Part shown: piece by piece, positions 1 to 10,141 of the stretch
How the letters are laid out: each line of letters begins with the position of its first letter
Numbering within the stretch: position 1 is the stretch's first letter
Assembly: GCA_018711685.1 (NCBI GenBank)
Contig: DVHZ01000051.1
Coordinates: 1-40,198, forward strand
Direction: 5' to 3'
DNA: 40,198 nucleotides
Source of the DNA: Candidatus Excrementavichristensenella intestinipullorum
Lineage (GTDB): Bacteria; Bacillota; Clostridia; Christensenellales; Aristaeellaceae
Translations under genes and position numbers: made by a program
Notes under the pieces: model-generated
The model's database searches: none
What the model was told of the DNA's origin: nothing
What the model saw: only the letters and a program-made list of their open reading frames with translations

Positions 1-58
1 CCGGGGGGCGGAGCCCCCCGGCTCGGTTGGCCGCGGGGGTGCGCCCCCGCGGCCAACC
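1..58. repeat. Two GC-rich perfect hairpins at the window edge (CCGGGGGGC-GGA-GCCCCCCGG at 1-21; GGTTGGCCGCGGGGG-TGCG-CCCCCGCGGCCAACC at 25-58)
   Basis: Arms read directly and are perfectly self-complementary (9 bp and 15 bp). The first resembles the hairpin at about 39985-40003. Confidence 0.8.
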
Positions 59-146
59 CCCGGCGCCCCAGCGCCCCGGCAGGCCGGCGGCCAGGCCGTT
101 GGGATGCGCCCATCGCCGCCCCAGGCTAATCTTCTTTCCTCGCCGC

Positions 147-309
147 CAAAAATTTCCTGGCGTTTGACTTTTTCCCCGGAATGAAGTGCGCCTCCATTGT
201 GCCCAGCCTCCGCCTATAATGGGGCCGGTGGGTGAATGCCGTGGAGGAGATCAACCCGGGCCTCGTCCCGGCTGAAAACGCCGCGAGGGGATGCCCCAGG
301 AAGCGCCGT
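147..309 (+). pseudogene. Decayed remnant of the promoter and first codons of an XRE-type regulator, related to 10039-10213
   Basis: Near-collinear match to the upstream region and first ~24 codons of the regulator at 10142. GTGGAGGAGATCAACCCGGGCCTCGTCCCGGCTGAAAA parallels ATGAAGGAGATCAACCTGGGCTTCATCCTGGCTGAAAA, then indels break the frame. Confidence 0.7.
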
Positions 310-601
310 CCCTTCTCCGCCCTTTTTCCTGCCGTGTGCGCCTTCGCCCCGGCGGCCTGAACCCGCTTCCGGCAATAGCCCGCCGGGAGCTTGCCGTTGT
401 GCGCCACCGCCCGTCGCGGGGCGATGCGCTTCAGCGGCTTTTCCCTCAGTGGCCGCCGTTGAAATGGAAGGGCCCAGGGGGATTACACATGACATACCCT
501 CCCCCACGTCCTAATTCCGCATTAATACTCATGTTATCATCTTTATAGCATGGTAAGGTTCCCTGTGTTATAATAGATTATCTGGTGCGAGGAGGGATGC
601 A

Positions 602-3286
602 GTGTTGGAAATTAATCAGACGCAAAATCAATTTCGCCCAGACTCACCCCAAAAAGGGGACCTAAAAATCTTTTTTGGATATGCTGCGGGCGTGGGCAAG
701 ACCTATGCCATGCTGGAGGCCGCCCATCAGGCTCAAAAAAGGGGAGCCGACGTCGTTGTCGGCTATATTGAACGGCACACCCGTCCCGATACATTGGCAT
801 TGTTGGAAGGGTTAGAACAGCTGCCCGAAAAAATAGTCGAATATAAAGGAATCACGCTAAAGGAACTGGATTTGGACGCCGCCTTACAGCGCCGTCCAAA
901 CATTCTGCTGGTGGATGAGCTTGCCCACAGCAATGCTGCCGGGTGCCGTCATGCCAAAAGATATCAGGATGTGGAGGAACTGCTTCGGGCCGGCATCAGT
1001 GTATACACCACCGTGAATGTACAGCATTTGGAATCCCTGAATGACCTTGTGGCCTCCATCACCCATATCTCTGTCAGCGAGCGTATCCCGGATTCGGTTT
1101 TTGATTCCGCCGACCAGGTAGAGCTGGTGGATATTGAGCCGGATGACCTGATCCTGCGGCTGCAATCCGGCAAGGTATATCAAAAGCAGCAAGCTTCCCG
1201 GGCATTGGATCATTTTTTTACAAAAGATAATCTGGCGGCCCTTCGTGAAATTGCGCTGCGCCGCACCGCGGACCAACTGAGCAAAAAGGCTCAGAAAGCG
1301 GAAAACGAAACCGCCGCTAAGGCTGGAGAGCACATCCTGACCTGTCTTTCCAGCGCCCCCTCCAACGCGAAGGTGATCCGCACGGCGGCCCGCATGGCCG
1401 AGGCTTTTCACAGCGGTTTCACCGCCTTGTTTGTGGAAACCGCCGATACCAAGGAGTTGAGGGGGGAAAACCTGAAACGCCTGCGGGACAATATGCGCCT
1501 GGCGGAACAGTTAGGGGCGCGGATCGCTACCGTGTACGGGGAGGACCCTGCCGTGCAAATTGCCGAGTACGCCAAGGTCAGCGGCGTCACCAAAATCGTG
1601 CTGGGCCGTACAAACCACCATGCGTCCCCACTTATGAAAAGCAAGACACTGGTCGATAGGCTTACCAGCAGGATGGAGGATGTGGATGTCTATATCATCC
1701 CGGATGTCCAGCCTTTATATAAGAAAAAAAGGGCGCTGTTTCACAAACCGGAGCAGGGATTCAACTGGAAGGATTTTGGGAAATCCATACTGCTCATCAT
1801 TGCCGCCACGGGCACGGGCTTTTTGTTTTATGAACTGGGACTGCGCGAGGCGAACATCATCATCGTCTATCTGCTGGGGGTTTTGCTCACAGCGGTTTGG
1901 ACAAACGGGTACTTCTATGGAATTCTGGTTTCGCTGTTGAGCGTTGTTTCCTTCAATTTCTTCTTCACAATCCCCCGCTTTTCCCTGACGGCGCTCGACC
2001 CAAACTACCCGGTGACTTTCCTGGTGATGTTGTTGGCAAGCTGCCTTTCCTGCTCCCTTGCTACCCGGGTGAAGCGGCAGGCGCGGCAATCCGCCCAACG
2101 GGCCTACTATATGGAACTTTTGATGAGCAGCAACCAGAAAATGCAGCAGGGGCAAAATGAGCAAGAGATCATCCAGATCGCCGCGAGCCAACTCCAATCC
2201 CTCCTGGACCGGCCGATCCTGTATGCGCTATTGGAAAAAGACCGGCAGATCCGTTTCCGTGTGGTTCCCGCCTCTGAAACAGAACAGGTCATGGGCAGAA
2301 TAACGCCCGAAGAACTGGGGGTAGCGGACTGGGTAGCCAAAAATGACAAGCACGCGGGCGCCACGACCAACACGCTCTCCGACGCGCAAAACCTGTACCT
2401 GTCTGTTCGGGGCAATCAGGAGGTTATGGCCGTGGTCGGCATCCCGGCCAAGTTTTATCTGCCTCTGGATGCTTTTGAGAAAAACCTGATGATCGCTATA
2501 CTGGACGAGTGTGGCCTGATTTTGGAGCGCCGTAAGCTGCGCGCCGAAAAGCAGACGGCGGAGTTGGAGACCCAGCGCGAACAGCTGCGGGCCAATCTGC
2601 TGCGCGCTATTTCCCATGATTTGCGCACGCCGCTGACCGGCATCAGCGGCAATGCCGGTATGCTGATGGAGAAGAGTTTTTCCCTGGATGAGAGCAAAAA
2701 ACAGGAAATGTACCGTTCCATCTATGATGACTCCATGTGGCTGGTCAACCTGACGGAGAACCTGCTTTCCATCACCCGGATTGAAAACGGCACCATGCCG
2801 CTGCGGCGGAACGCGGAGTTGATCGACGATATTTTTCACGAGGCGCTTTCCCATGTGGATCGCAGGGCCATGGAGCACGAGATCCATGTGGAGCTCGCGG
2901 ACGATATGCTGATGGCCAATATGGACGCCCGCCTAATCATACAGGTTATTATCAATATCGTGAACAACGCCATCAAATACACGCCTGAAGGCTCACAGAT
3001 CTGTCTGTCGGCAAAGAGGGAAAAGCGCATGGTCCGTATCGAGATTGCCGATAATGGTTCAGGCATATCCGATGCGGTCAAACGGCGCCTGTTCGATATG
3101 TTTTACACGGCGAACGCCGGCGGCGCCGGGGCAGACAGCCGCCGCGGCCTGGGGTTGGGGCTGAGCCTGTGCAAGTCGATTGTAGAAGCGCACGGCGGTT
3201 CTATTACCGTCCGGGACAACCAGCCCCACGGGGCGGTGTTCTCCTTTACATTGCCTTTGGAGGAGGTAAAGATTCAAAATGTATAA
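602..3286 (+). CDS. kdpD: Osmosensitive K+ channel sensor histidine kinase KdpD
   Basis: 894 aa. N-terminal KdpD domain (KIFFGYAAGVGKTYAMLEAA), USP-like region, TM segments, HisKA (RAISHDLRTPLTGI) and HATPase (NAIKYTPEGS, DNGSGI) motifs. Confidence 0.97.
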   Translation: MLEINQTQNQFRPDSPQKGDLKIFFGYAAGVGKTYAMLEAAHQAQKRGADVVVGYIERHTRPDTLALLEGLEQLPEKIVEYKGITLKELDLDAALQRRPNILLVDELAHSNAAGCRHAKRYQDVEELLRAGISVYTTVNVQHLESLNDLVASITHISVSERIPDSVFDSADQVELVDIEPDDLILRLQSGKVYQKQQASRALDHFFTKDNLAALREIALRRTADQLSKKAQKAENETAAKAGEHILTCLSSAPSNAKVIRTAARMAEAFHSGFTALFVETADTKELRGENLKRLRDNMRLAEQLGARIATVYGEDPAVQIAEYAKVSGVTKIVLGRTNHHASPLMKSKTLVDRLTSRMEDVDVYIIPDVQPLYKKKRALFHKPEQGFNWKDFGKSILLIIAATGTGFLFYELGLREANIIIVYLLGVLLTAVWTNGYFYGILVSLLSVVSFNFFFTIPRFSLTALDPNYPVTFLVMLLASCLSCSLATRVKRQARQSAQRAYYMELLMSSNQKMQQGQNEQEIIQIAASQLQSLLDRPILYALLEKDRQIRFRVVPASETEQVMGRITPEELGVADWVAKNDKHAGATTNTLSDAQNLYLSVRGNQEVMAVVGIPAKFYLPLDAFEKNLMIAILDECGLILERRKLRAEKQTAELETQREQLRANLLRAISHDLRTPLTGISGNAGMLMEKSFSLDESKKQEMYRSIYDDSMWLVNLTENLLSITRIENGTMPLRRNAELIDDIFHEALSHVDRRAMEHEIHVELADDMLMANMDARLIIQVIINIVNNAIKYTPEGSQICLSAKREKRMVRIEIADNGSGISDAVKRRLFDMFYTANAGGAGADSRRGLGLGLSLCKSIVEAHGGSITVRDNQPHGAVFSFTLPLEEVKIQNV

Positions 3287-3977
3287 GCCCAAAATTCTCG
3301 TGGTGGAGGATGACCCCGCCATCACCAATTTGATCCGTACCACGTTGGATACCCAGGAATATCAGTATCACACCGTAAGAAACGGCGCGGGCGCTATTAT
3401 GGATGCCGTTTCCTATAATCCCGATGTGATGATTCTGGATTTGGGACTGCCCGACATGGACGGCGTGGAAATCATCCGCAAGGTTCGGGGGTGGAGCAGC
3501 GTGCCCATTATTATCGTGAGCGCGCGCAGCGAAGATCAAGACAAGGTGGAGGCCTTGGACGCCGGGGCGGACGACTACCTGACCAAACCGTTCAGCATCG
3601 ATGAATTTCTGGCCAGGCTTCGCGTGGCTTTGCGCCGCAGCCGGGCTGATGAAACCACCGCGCCTGCTCCGTCGGCCCTGTATCAAAACGGGGAACTACG
3701 TATCGATTACGCGGCGGGTTGTGCCTACATGGAGGGAAAGGAGATTCATCTGACCCCCATTGAATACAAGCTGCTGTGCGTGCTGGCCAAAAATACCGGA
3801 AAGGTTCTGACCCACAACTACATCCTGAAAGAGGTATGGGGAACCGCCCTTGCCTCCGATATCCCTTCTCTGCGCGTTTTTATGGCCACCCTGCGCAAGA
3901 AGATAGAACACGACCCATCCGCCCCCAAGTATATCCAGACCCACATTGGCGTTGGCTATCGGATGATCCGGCAATAG
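3279..3977 (+). CDS. kdpE: KDP operon response regulator KdpE (OmpR/PhoB family)
   Basis: 232 aa with receiver domain (VVEDDPAI, DLGLPDMDG, TKPFS) and winged-helix C-terminus. Overlaps kdpD by 8 nt. Confidence 0.95.
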   Translation: MYKPKILVVEDDPAITNLIRTTLDTQEYQYHTVRNGAGAIMDAVSYNPDVMILDLGLPDMDGVEIIRKVRGWSSVPIIIVSARSEDQDKVEALDAGADDYLTKPFSIDEFLARLRVALRRSRADETTAPAPSALYQNGELRIDYAAGCAYMEGKEIHLTPIEYKLLCVLAKNTGKVLTHNYILKEVWGTALASDIPSLRVFMATLRKKIEHDPSAPKYIQTHIGVGYRMIRQ

Positions 3978-4021
3978 AGCCGGTTTTCCCGGGCCGTCCG
4001 CTTTCGCGGGCGGCTCTTTTG
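3976..4021 (+). terminator. Intrinsic terminator after kdpDE
   Basis: AGAGCCG...GCCGTCCGC-TTTC-GCGGGCGGC followed by TCTTTTGTTG directly after the kdpE stop. Confidence 0.6.
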
Positions 4022-4131
4022 TTGTGCGGGGCCTTTATGGGCTTTTAATTCTTGCCGGGAAACGTTAAGAGCACCTTCACGGCTTATATGATAGGATTCT
4101 ATCCAGAAAAGCTGAGGGGAGGAAACATATT

Positions 4132-4230
4132 ATGCTGGATTGTGTCATGCTCGCAGTGCTTGCGGGTTGTATTGGTTCCATAATCTCGCTGATTGGTTGG
4201 TGCCGGAGGCAAGTGGATAAAAGCGAGTAA
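4132..4230 (+). CDS. 32-aa putative single-TM microprotein upstream of kdpF
   Basis: MLDCVMLAVLAGCIGSIISLIGWCRRQVDKSE*; GGGGAGG Shine-Dalgarno 9 nt upstream of ATG; co-directional with kdpF. Confidence 0.5.
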   Translation: MLDCVMLAVLAGCIGSIISLIGWCRRQVDKSE

Positions 4231-4242
4231 GGAGGGAGAACC

Positions 4243-4320
4243 GTGATCGTTTTAGGAATCCTCGTTGTACTGCTGGGTGTTTATTTGGTCTATGTACTGC
4301 TTCACCCGGAAAAGTTTTAA
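4243..4320 (+). CDS. kdpF: K+-transporting ATPase subunit KdpF
   Basis: 25-aa hydrophobic peptide MIVLGILVVLLGVYLVYVLLHPEKF immediately upstream of kdpA; KdpF-like YLVYxL...EKF C-terminus; SD GGAGGG. Confidence 0.85.
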   Translation: MIVLGILVVLLGVYLVYVLLHPEKF

Positions 4321-4341
4321 GGCCGGCAGGAGGGAAGCCTA

Positions 4342-6117
4342 ATGTTACAAATTGCCTTGACCATTCTCATCTATTTGATTCTGGTCATTCCGGTTGGCGT
4401 TTATGTATACCATGTCGCCGCAGGAAAACATACTTTTGCCGACCCGGTATTGAACCGGGTAGACGGCGCCATGTACAAAATCTGTGGGATCAATCCCCAA
4501 AGCAGCATGAACTGGAAAAAGTACGCTGTTTCCTTGGTGGTGACCAACGGGGTCATGATGCTGCTGGGCTATGCCGTTTTACGGATTCAGAGCGTAGGGC
4601 TGTTCAATCCCAATGGAATTGGCAGCATGGAGGAATCGCTCTCCTTCAATACCGTCATCAGCTTTATAACCAACACCAATTTGCAGCACTATTCCGGCGA
4701 GTCAGGGCTGTCCTACCTATCGCAGATGCTGGTCATCATTTTCATGATGTTCGTATCTGCCGCCAGCGGCTATGCCGCGTGCGTCGCCTTCATTCGCGGT
4801 CTGGCGGGCAAGACGAAGGATAACGTCGGCAACTTTTTTGCGGATTTGATCCGCATCACGACTCGTGTGCTGCTCCCCTTTTCTATCGCCGGCGGCCTTC
4901 TGTTGGTGTGGCAAGGCGTGCCGCAGAATTTTTCCGGAAATGTGGTGGTGGATACCATAGAAGGCGCAAAGCAGGTGATCGCCATGGGACCTGTGGCGGC
5001 GCTGGAGATTATCAAGCATTTCGGAACAAACGGCGGCGGCTTTTTGGGCGCGAACTCGGCAACGCCCATCGAGAACCCGACGATTCTCACCAATTTGTTG
5101 GAGCTGTATGCGATGATGCTTTTGCCAGGGGCCTGCGTGATCGTCTTTGGCAAAATGGTCCGGGACCGCAAGGGCGAGCTGGCGCACGCCTCTGTTCCTG
5201 ATGGCTCCGGCGCCGCGGCCTTTAACATGAAAGCTCCCCGAAGCCTGACGGTCTGGATGTATGGACGCGAAGGGCGCAGCATTTTTGCCGCAATGGGAAT
5301 CCTGTTTCTGATTGGGCTGGGCATTTGCTTCTGGGCGGAAAGTCAGGGCAACCCGGCGTTGGCCCACATAGGGCTTAGCCAATCAATGGGCAGCATGGAG
5401 GGAAAAGAGGTGCGCTTCGGCGTAGCTCAGTCCTCCCTGTTCACGACCGTTACCACTTCGTTCACGACCGGTACGGTCAACAATATGCACGACACGTTGA
5501 CGCCGCTGGGGGGAATGATCCCCATGCTCCACATGATGCTCAATGTGGTATTCGGCGGCAAGGGCGTCGGTCTGATGAACATGATCACCTATGCCATCTT
5601 GGCCGTTTTCATCTGCGGTTTGATGATCGGGCGCACGCCGGAATATCTGGGCAAAAAGATCGAAGGGCGGGAAATGAAACTGGCCGCTCTGTGCATCATC
5701 ATTCATCCGCTGCTGATTCTGGCGTTCTCCGCCCTGGCGGTATGCACCCAGGCCGGTTTGGCCGGTATCACCAACCCCGGCTACCACGGGCTCTCCCAGG
5801 TGCTCTATGAATTTGCCTCTGCCGCGGCCAACAACGGCTCCGGCTTTGAGGGCCTGGCGGACAACACGCTGTTCTGGAATATCACCACCGGCATCGTCAT
5901 GTTCTTTGGACGCTATCTTTCCATGGTATTGCAGCTTGCCATTGCGGGGTCGCTGATGAAAAAGCGGTTTGTCAGCGAATCGGCAGGCACGCTTCATACG
6001 GATACCGTGAGCTTTGCGGTTATTTTGGTATTCGTCGTCTATATCTTCGCGGCGCTGACTTTCTTCCCGGTGCTGGCGCTTGGCCCTGTATCCGAACATT
6101 TGACCCTTTGGGCATAA
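4342..6117 (+). CDS. kdpA: K+-transporting ATPase subunit A (KdpA)
   Basis: 591 aa with KdpA hallmarks (FGTNGGGFLGANSATPIENPT, SFTTGTVNNMHDTLTPLGG, AAANNGSGFEGL). Confidence 0.97.
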   Translation: MLQIALTILIYLILVIPVGVYVYHVAAGKHTFADPVLNRVDGAMYKICGINPQSSMNWKKYAVSLVVTNGVMMLLGYAVLRIQSVGLFNPNGIGSMEESLSFNTVISFITNTNLQHYSGESGLSYLSQMLVIIFMMFVSAASGYAACVAFIRGLAGKTKDNVGNFFADLIRITTRVLLPFSIAGGLLLVWQGVPQNFSGNVVVDTIEGAKQVIAMGPVAALEIIKHFGTNGGGFLGANSATPIENPTILTNLLELYAMMLLPGACVIVFGKMVRDRKGELAHASVPDGSGAAAFNMKAPRSLTVWMYGREGRSIFAAMGILFLIGLGICFWAESQGNPALAHIGLSQSMGSMEGKEVRFGVAQSSLFTTVTTSFTTGTVNNMHDTLTPLGGMIPMLHMMLNVVFGGKGVGLMNMITYAILAVFICGLMIGRTPEYLGKKIEGREMKLAALCIIIHPLLILAFSALAVCTQAGLAGITNPGYHGLSQVLYEFASAAANNGSGFEGLADNTLFWNITTGIVMFFGRYLSMVLQLAIAGSLMKKRFVSESAGTLHTDTVSFAVILVFVVYIFAALTFFPVLALGPVSEHLTLWA

Positions 6118-6129
6118 GGAGGATCCACC

Positions 6130-8193
6130 ATGAGCAAAAGGAATCAGAAGCTGATCACGCCTGAAATTTTCCGTCAGGCAGTCATCGGCTCCTTTACAAA
6201 GCTGAATCCTGTTTACATGATAAAAAACCCCGTCATGTTCGTTGTGGAAACCGGCTTTTTAATCACCCTTGTTCTTTCATTTTTCCCCGGCCTCTTCGGG
6301 GATATCAGTACGGGCCAAAATTTGAGGGTATACAATATCATCGTGTGCGCGGTGCTGTTTGTTACGGTCCTGTTCGCAAACTTTGCGGAATCGGTGGCGG
6401 AGGGACGGGGCAAAGCGCAGGCTGCCAGCCTGAAAAAGACGCAAAAGGATACCAAAGCCCGTCTGTTGTTGGAGGACGGTACGGAAAAAACGGTTCTGTC
6501 CAGCGAATTGAAAAAGGGCGATGTGGTTCTGGTAAAGGCTGGCGAGATCATTCCCGGGGATGGAGAAGTGGTTGAAGGGATCGCTTCGGTAGACGAATCG
6601 GCCATTACGGGCGAGTCCGCCCCAGTAGTGCGGGAATCGGGAGGCGATTTCTGTTCCGTAACCGGCGGCACCACCATCGTGTCTGACTGGCTGAAAATCC
6701 AGATCACCTCCGATGCGGGCAACAGCTTTCTGGACCGCATGATCGCGCTGGTGGAGGGTGCGTCCCGAAAAAAGACGCCCAACGAAATCGCGCTCAGCAC
6801 GCTGCTGGTATCGCTGACCATTATCTTCCTGATCGTCATTGTGACCCTGTATCCGATTGGCTTGTATTCCGGGGTACAGCTCCAGACTTCGACGCTGATT
6901 GCACTGGCCGTCTGCCTGATCCCCACCACCATCGGCGGGCTTCTTTCCGCCATCGGCATCGCGGGCATGGACCGTGTGACCCGGTTTAATGTAATCGCCA
7001 TGTCCGGCAAGGCCGTGGAAGCTTGCGGCGATGTGGACACCATGATTTTGGATAAAACCGGCACCATCACCTATGGCAACCGGCTGGCCGCAGACTTTTT
7101 CCCTGTGGGCGGCGCTGCCCGGGGCGAGCTGATCCGCTGCGCCGCGCTTACCAGCCTGCATGACGATACCCCTGAGGGAAAGTCCACACTGGAACTTGCC
7201 CGCCACCTTGGGGACAAAAGCCGGGAAATCGAGGGGGCTGAATACATTGAATTTACGGCCCAGACCCGAATGAGCGGCGTGGATCTGCCCGGCGGTATAA
7301 AGGTCCGTAAGGGCGCCTCCGAAGCCATCGAGCAATACGTAAAGTCTTTAGGCGGTGCGATTCCCGCCGACCTGCATGAACAGGTGGATAAGATTTCCAG
7401 CCTTGGCGGTACGCCGTTGACGGTTTGCGAAAACAACCGGATTCTGGGCGTAATTTATCTGAAAGACACCGTAAAGCCCGGCATGGTGGAGCGGTTCGAG
7501 CGCCTGCGCGCCATCGGCATCAAGACCATCATGTGTACCGGCGACAATCCGCTGACTGCGGCGACCATCGCCAAAGAGGCGGGCGTTGACGGCTTTATTG
7601 CCGAATGCAAGCCAGAGGACAAGATCGATGTCATCAAAAAGGAGCAGGCCGAGGGCAAGATCGTTGCCATGACCGGCGACGGCACCAACGACGCGCCTGC
7701 GCTGGCACAGGCGAATGTGGGCCTTGCCATGAACAGCGGCACCACCGCTGCCAAGGAAGCCGCCAATATGGTGGATCTGGACTCCGACCCCACGAAGATC
7801 TTGGAGGTTGTGGAGATCGGCAAGCAGCTTCTGATCACGCGGGGCAGCCTGACCACCTTCTCCATCGCCAATGATATCGCGAAATATTTCGCCATCATCC
7901 CCGCCATGTTTATGATGGCGATCCCCCAGCTGAGTATTTTGAACATCATGCGCCTGGCGACGCCCTATAGCGCGATTTTGTCGGCGCTGGTCTTCAACGC
8001 CATCATTATTCCCTGCCTGATCCCTCTGGCTATGAAGGGCGTAAAATACCGGCCCATGTCTTCCGGGAAACTGCTGGCAAGGAACATGCTGATCTATGGC
8101 CTCGGCGGCGTGATTACCCCGTTTGTGGGAATTAAGGCCATCGATATGCTGATCGCCCCGTTACTCACAGCCATCGGCATGATTGGATTTTAA
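6130..8193 (+). CDS. kdpB: K+-transporting ATPase subunit B (KdpB, P-type ATPase)
   Basis: 687 aa; [11 protein letters not shown] phosphorylation motif, TGES-type motif (ITGESAPV), [18 protein letters not shown]. Confidence 0.97.
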   Translation: MSKRNQKLITPEIFRQAVIGSFTKLNPVYMIKNPVMFVVETGFLITLVLSFFPGLFGDISTGQNLRVYNIIVCAVLFVTVLFANFAESVAEGRGKAQAASLKKTQKDTKARLLLEDGTEKTVLSSELKKGDVVLVKAGEIIPGDGEVVEGIASVDESAITGESAPVVRESGGDFCSVTGGTTIVSDWLKIQITSDAGNSFLDRMIALVEGASRKKTPNEIALSTLLVSLTIIFLIVIVTLYPIGLYSGVQLQTSTLIALAVCLIPTTIGGLLSAIGIAGMDRVTRFNVIAMSGKAVEACGDVDTMILDKTGTITYGNRLAADFFPVGGAARGELIRCAALTSLHDDTPEGKSTLELARHLGDKSREIEGAEYIEFTAQTRMSGVDLPGGIKVRKGASEAIEQYVKSLGGAIPADLHEQVDKISSLGGTPLTVCENNRILGVIYLKDTVKPGMVERFERLRAIGIKTIMCTGDNPLTAATIAKEAGVDGFIAECKPEDKIDVIKKEQAEGKIVAMTGDGTNDAPALAQANVGLAMNSGTTAAKEAANMVDLDSDPTKILEVVEIGKQLLITRGSLTTFSIANDIAKYFAIIPAMFMMAIPQLSILNIMRLATPYSAILSALVFNAIIIPCLIPLAMKGVKYRPMSSGKLLARNMLIYGLGGVITPFVGIKAIDMLIAPLLTAIGMIGF

Positions 8194-8210
8194 GGAAAGG
8201 TGGATGCGTG

Positions 8211-8864
8211 ATGAAGGAATCCCTCAAAGCTGCATTACATGGTATGCGTCAAATCATCGGCGTCACGGTCATTCTGATGTTGGTCTGCGGGCTCGTGTTC
8301 CCCTGCCTGCTGACGGGGTTGTCTGCCCTGATTTTCCCACGCCAGGCGGGCGGAAATCTGCTCACGATTGACGGGCAAACGGTCGGCGCGGAGTATGTGG
8401 GGCAGGAATTTACCGAAGATTACTATATGTGGAGCCGTCCGTCTGCATATCATTACAACGTTTACCTGGAGGACGCCGATGGAAAGCGGTACTACCATGA
8501 CGGCACAGAGTTCCCCGGCATTGGGTCTGGCTCCAACAACTATGCGGCGACCAACCCGGCGTTGAGCCAGCGCGTGGAGGCGGACATCGAAGCATTTCTG
8601 GCGAAAAATCCCACTGTAAAACGAGAGGATATTCCCACCGACTTGCTGACGGCCTCCGGCTCCGGCCTGGACCCGCACATTTCCCCAGCCTCCGCAGAAA
8701 TACAGATCCCTCGGATCGCCGAAGCGTCCGGGCTTACGGAAGCGGAAATTAGAGATATTGTGACAGCAAATACCCAGGGCAAAATGCTTGGCGTCTTTGG
8801 CGAGGAAACCGTCAATGTGCTCAAGGTCAACATTGAGATCGCCCAGCGAATGGGAATCTTGTGA
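8211..8864 (+). CDS. kdpC: K+-transporting ATPase subunit C (KdpC)
   Basis: Single N-terminal TM, WSRPSAYHYN, SGSGLDPHISPASAEIQIPRIA motif; directly follows kdpB. Confidence 0.95.
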   Translation: MKESLKAALHGMRQIIGVTVILMLVCGLVFPCLLTGLSALIFPRQAGGNLLTIDGQTVGAEYVGQEFTEDYYMWSRPSAYHYNVYLEDADGKRYYHDGTEFPGIGSGSNNYAATNPALSQRVEADIEAFLAKNPTVKREDIPTDLLTASGSGLDPHISPASAEIQIPRIAEASGLTEAEIRDIVTANTQGKMLGVFGEETVNVLKVNIEIAQRMGIL

Positions 8865-9772
8865 CAGGTGTGGGAACAGCTATGAAAGAGATGCACTATT
8901 TCAAGGAATCGCAGAGGGAAGCTATCCCCTCTCCCGATTTTCGGGATAACGTAACGCTAAAACACTTGCTGCAATTCCTGTACGATCTTTGCGCCTGGAC
9001 CCACACCACACTGGGCAGCAGCGCTGGCGTCAAAGAAGACGCGCATAGCTTCTATATCCTCTTTTGCGGTTTTGCCTTTTCCGAACAGGATTTCTGGCAG
9101 ACATTCGGCGGATATCTGATCGCGCTGCGCCAAAAGTGGAGAATCGACATTTGGGGCTCTGAGCTTTCCTCACAGGAATCTGTAGAGTTGTCGTTGGATC
9201 AGCAAAAGGATGCGTTCTTTGCGGTTCAAAAAACGGTTTCGGGCCGCTGTGCAGACAGCATCATCTCTCTTTGCCTGCGGATTCAATGCGCCGGCAAGGA
9301 GGAGGCCGCCCTGATGAATCTCCTATGCCAGTGTATGGACTGGCAGAGCGGCGTCCTTGTGGCAGGGTGGGATCTGCGCGAAACCTTTGAGCGGGAACGC
9401 ATCCCGTGGATACATCAGAACACCTGCTATTGCTACGGAAACATCTCGGAGGAACAAGAACAGCAAACCTATCTGGACGACTTATCCTTCCCGCAGAAGG
9501 TCAATCTTTGGTTGCAGTTTCTGGAAAGCGGGTTTGATTATGCGGAATTTGCATGGCTCTATGCCGGGATTGCCAAAGGGGAGCTGAACGACCGGACAGA
9601 ATGGGAACTAGCCCTGTATACAGCCCTGAACCAACTAGAGTATACTTTGAGAATATCCGAATCAGAATTTGAGCTATTCGACGGGAAAGGTGAGCGGCGT
9701 TACTTCAGCTTTGACAGCGAGCAGAACGCCCAGCGCGTTTTTCTCAAGCTGCTGTTTCCGGTCAATATGTGA
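8861..9772 (+). CDS. Hypothetical protein, last gene of the kdp cluster
   Basis: 303-aa ORF. GTG at 8861 overlaps the kdpC stop (GTGA); alternative ATG at 8882. No recognised family. Confidence 0.75.
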   Translation: MTGVGTAMKEMHYFKESQREAIPSPDFRDNVTLKHLLQFLYDLCAWTHTTLGSSAGVKEDAHSFYILFCGFAFSEQDFWQTFGGYLIALRQKWRIDIWGSELSSQESVELSLDQQKDAFFAVQKTVSGRCADSIISLCLRIQCAGKEEAALMNLLCQCMDWQSGVLVAGWDLRETFERERIPWIHQNTCYCYGNISEEQEQQTYLDDLSFPQKVNLWLQFLESGFDYAEFAWLYAGIAKGELNDRTEWELALYTALNQLEYTLRISESEFELFDGKGERRYFSFDSEQNAQRVFLKLLFPVNM

Positions 9773-9815
9773 TTTGATTGCGCTTTGCCCTTTAATCTTC
9801 CATAAAAATCCACAG

Positions 9816-9868
9816 CACAGGCGGATGAGCCGGGCAGGCTATCCGCCTGTGCCAATCATCTATTTTTT
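9816..9868 (+). terminator. Probable terminator of the kdp cluster
   Basis: CACAGGCGGAT...ATCCGCCTGTG, 11-bp perfect stem, followed about 10 nt later by TATTTTTTAC. Confidence 0.5.
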
Positions 9869-10092
9869 ACGGCCCTCCGCTCCTTGGCAGCCAAGAGGAT
9901 CTTCGCATCTTGCCGGGTATGCCGCATCTGCGCCTGCAGGCAAGCATTGCCTGCCTTGGCTATGGCTGGCCGGGTTGGCATCCCGCCACGCTTTTGGGGC
10001 GCGGACATCTCCGCCCCAGGAAAATTTCCTTTCCGCGCTCCAAAAAGTTTCCTGACCGTTGACTTTTTCTCGGGAAATGCAGTGAGCCTCCA

Positions 10093-10121
10093 TTGTGTCC
10101 GGCCCCGTATCGGCCTATAAT
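10093..10121 (+). promoter_or_regulatory. Sigma-A-type promoter of the XRE regulator
   Basis: TTGTGT - 17 nt - TATAAT upstream of ATG 10142. Confidence 0.65.
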
Positions 10122-10141
10122 AATGGCGTGAGGTGAACGCT

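Noticed and set aside
126-548. Four small ORFs in the 5' region
   Set aside because: Overlapping frames on both strands in GC-rich DNA with no SD or motifs; part of the region is better explained as decayed regulator sequence.
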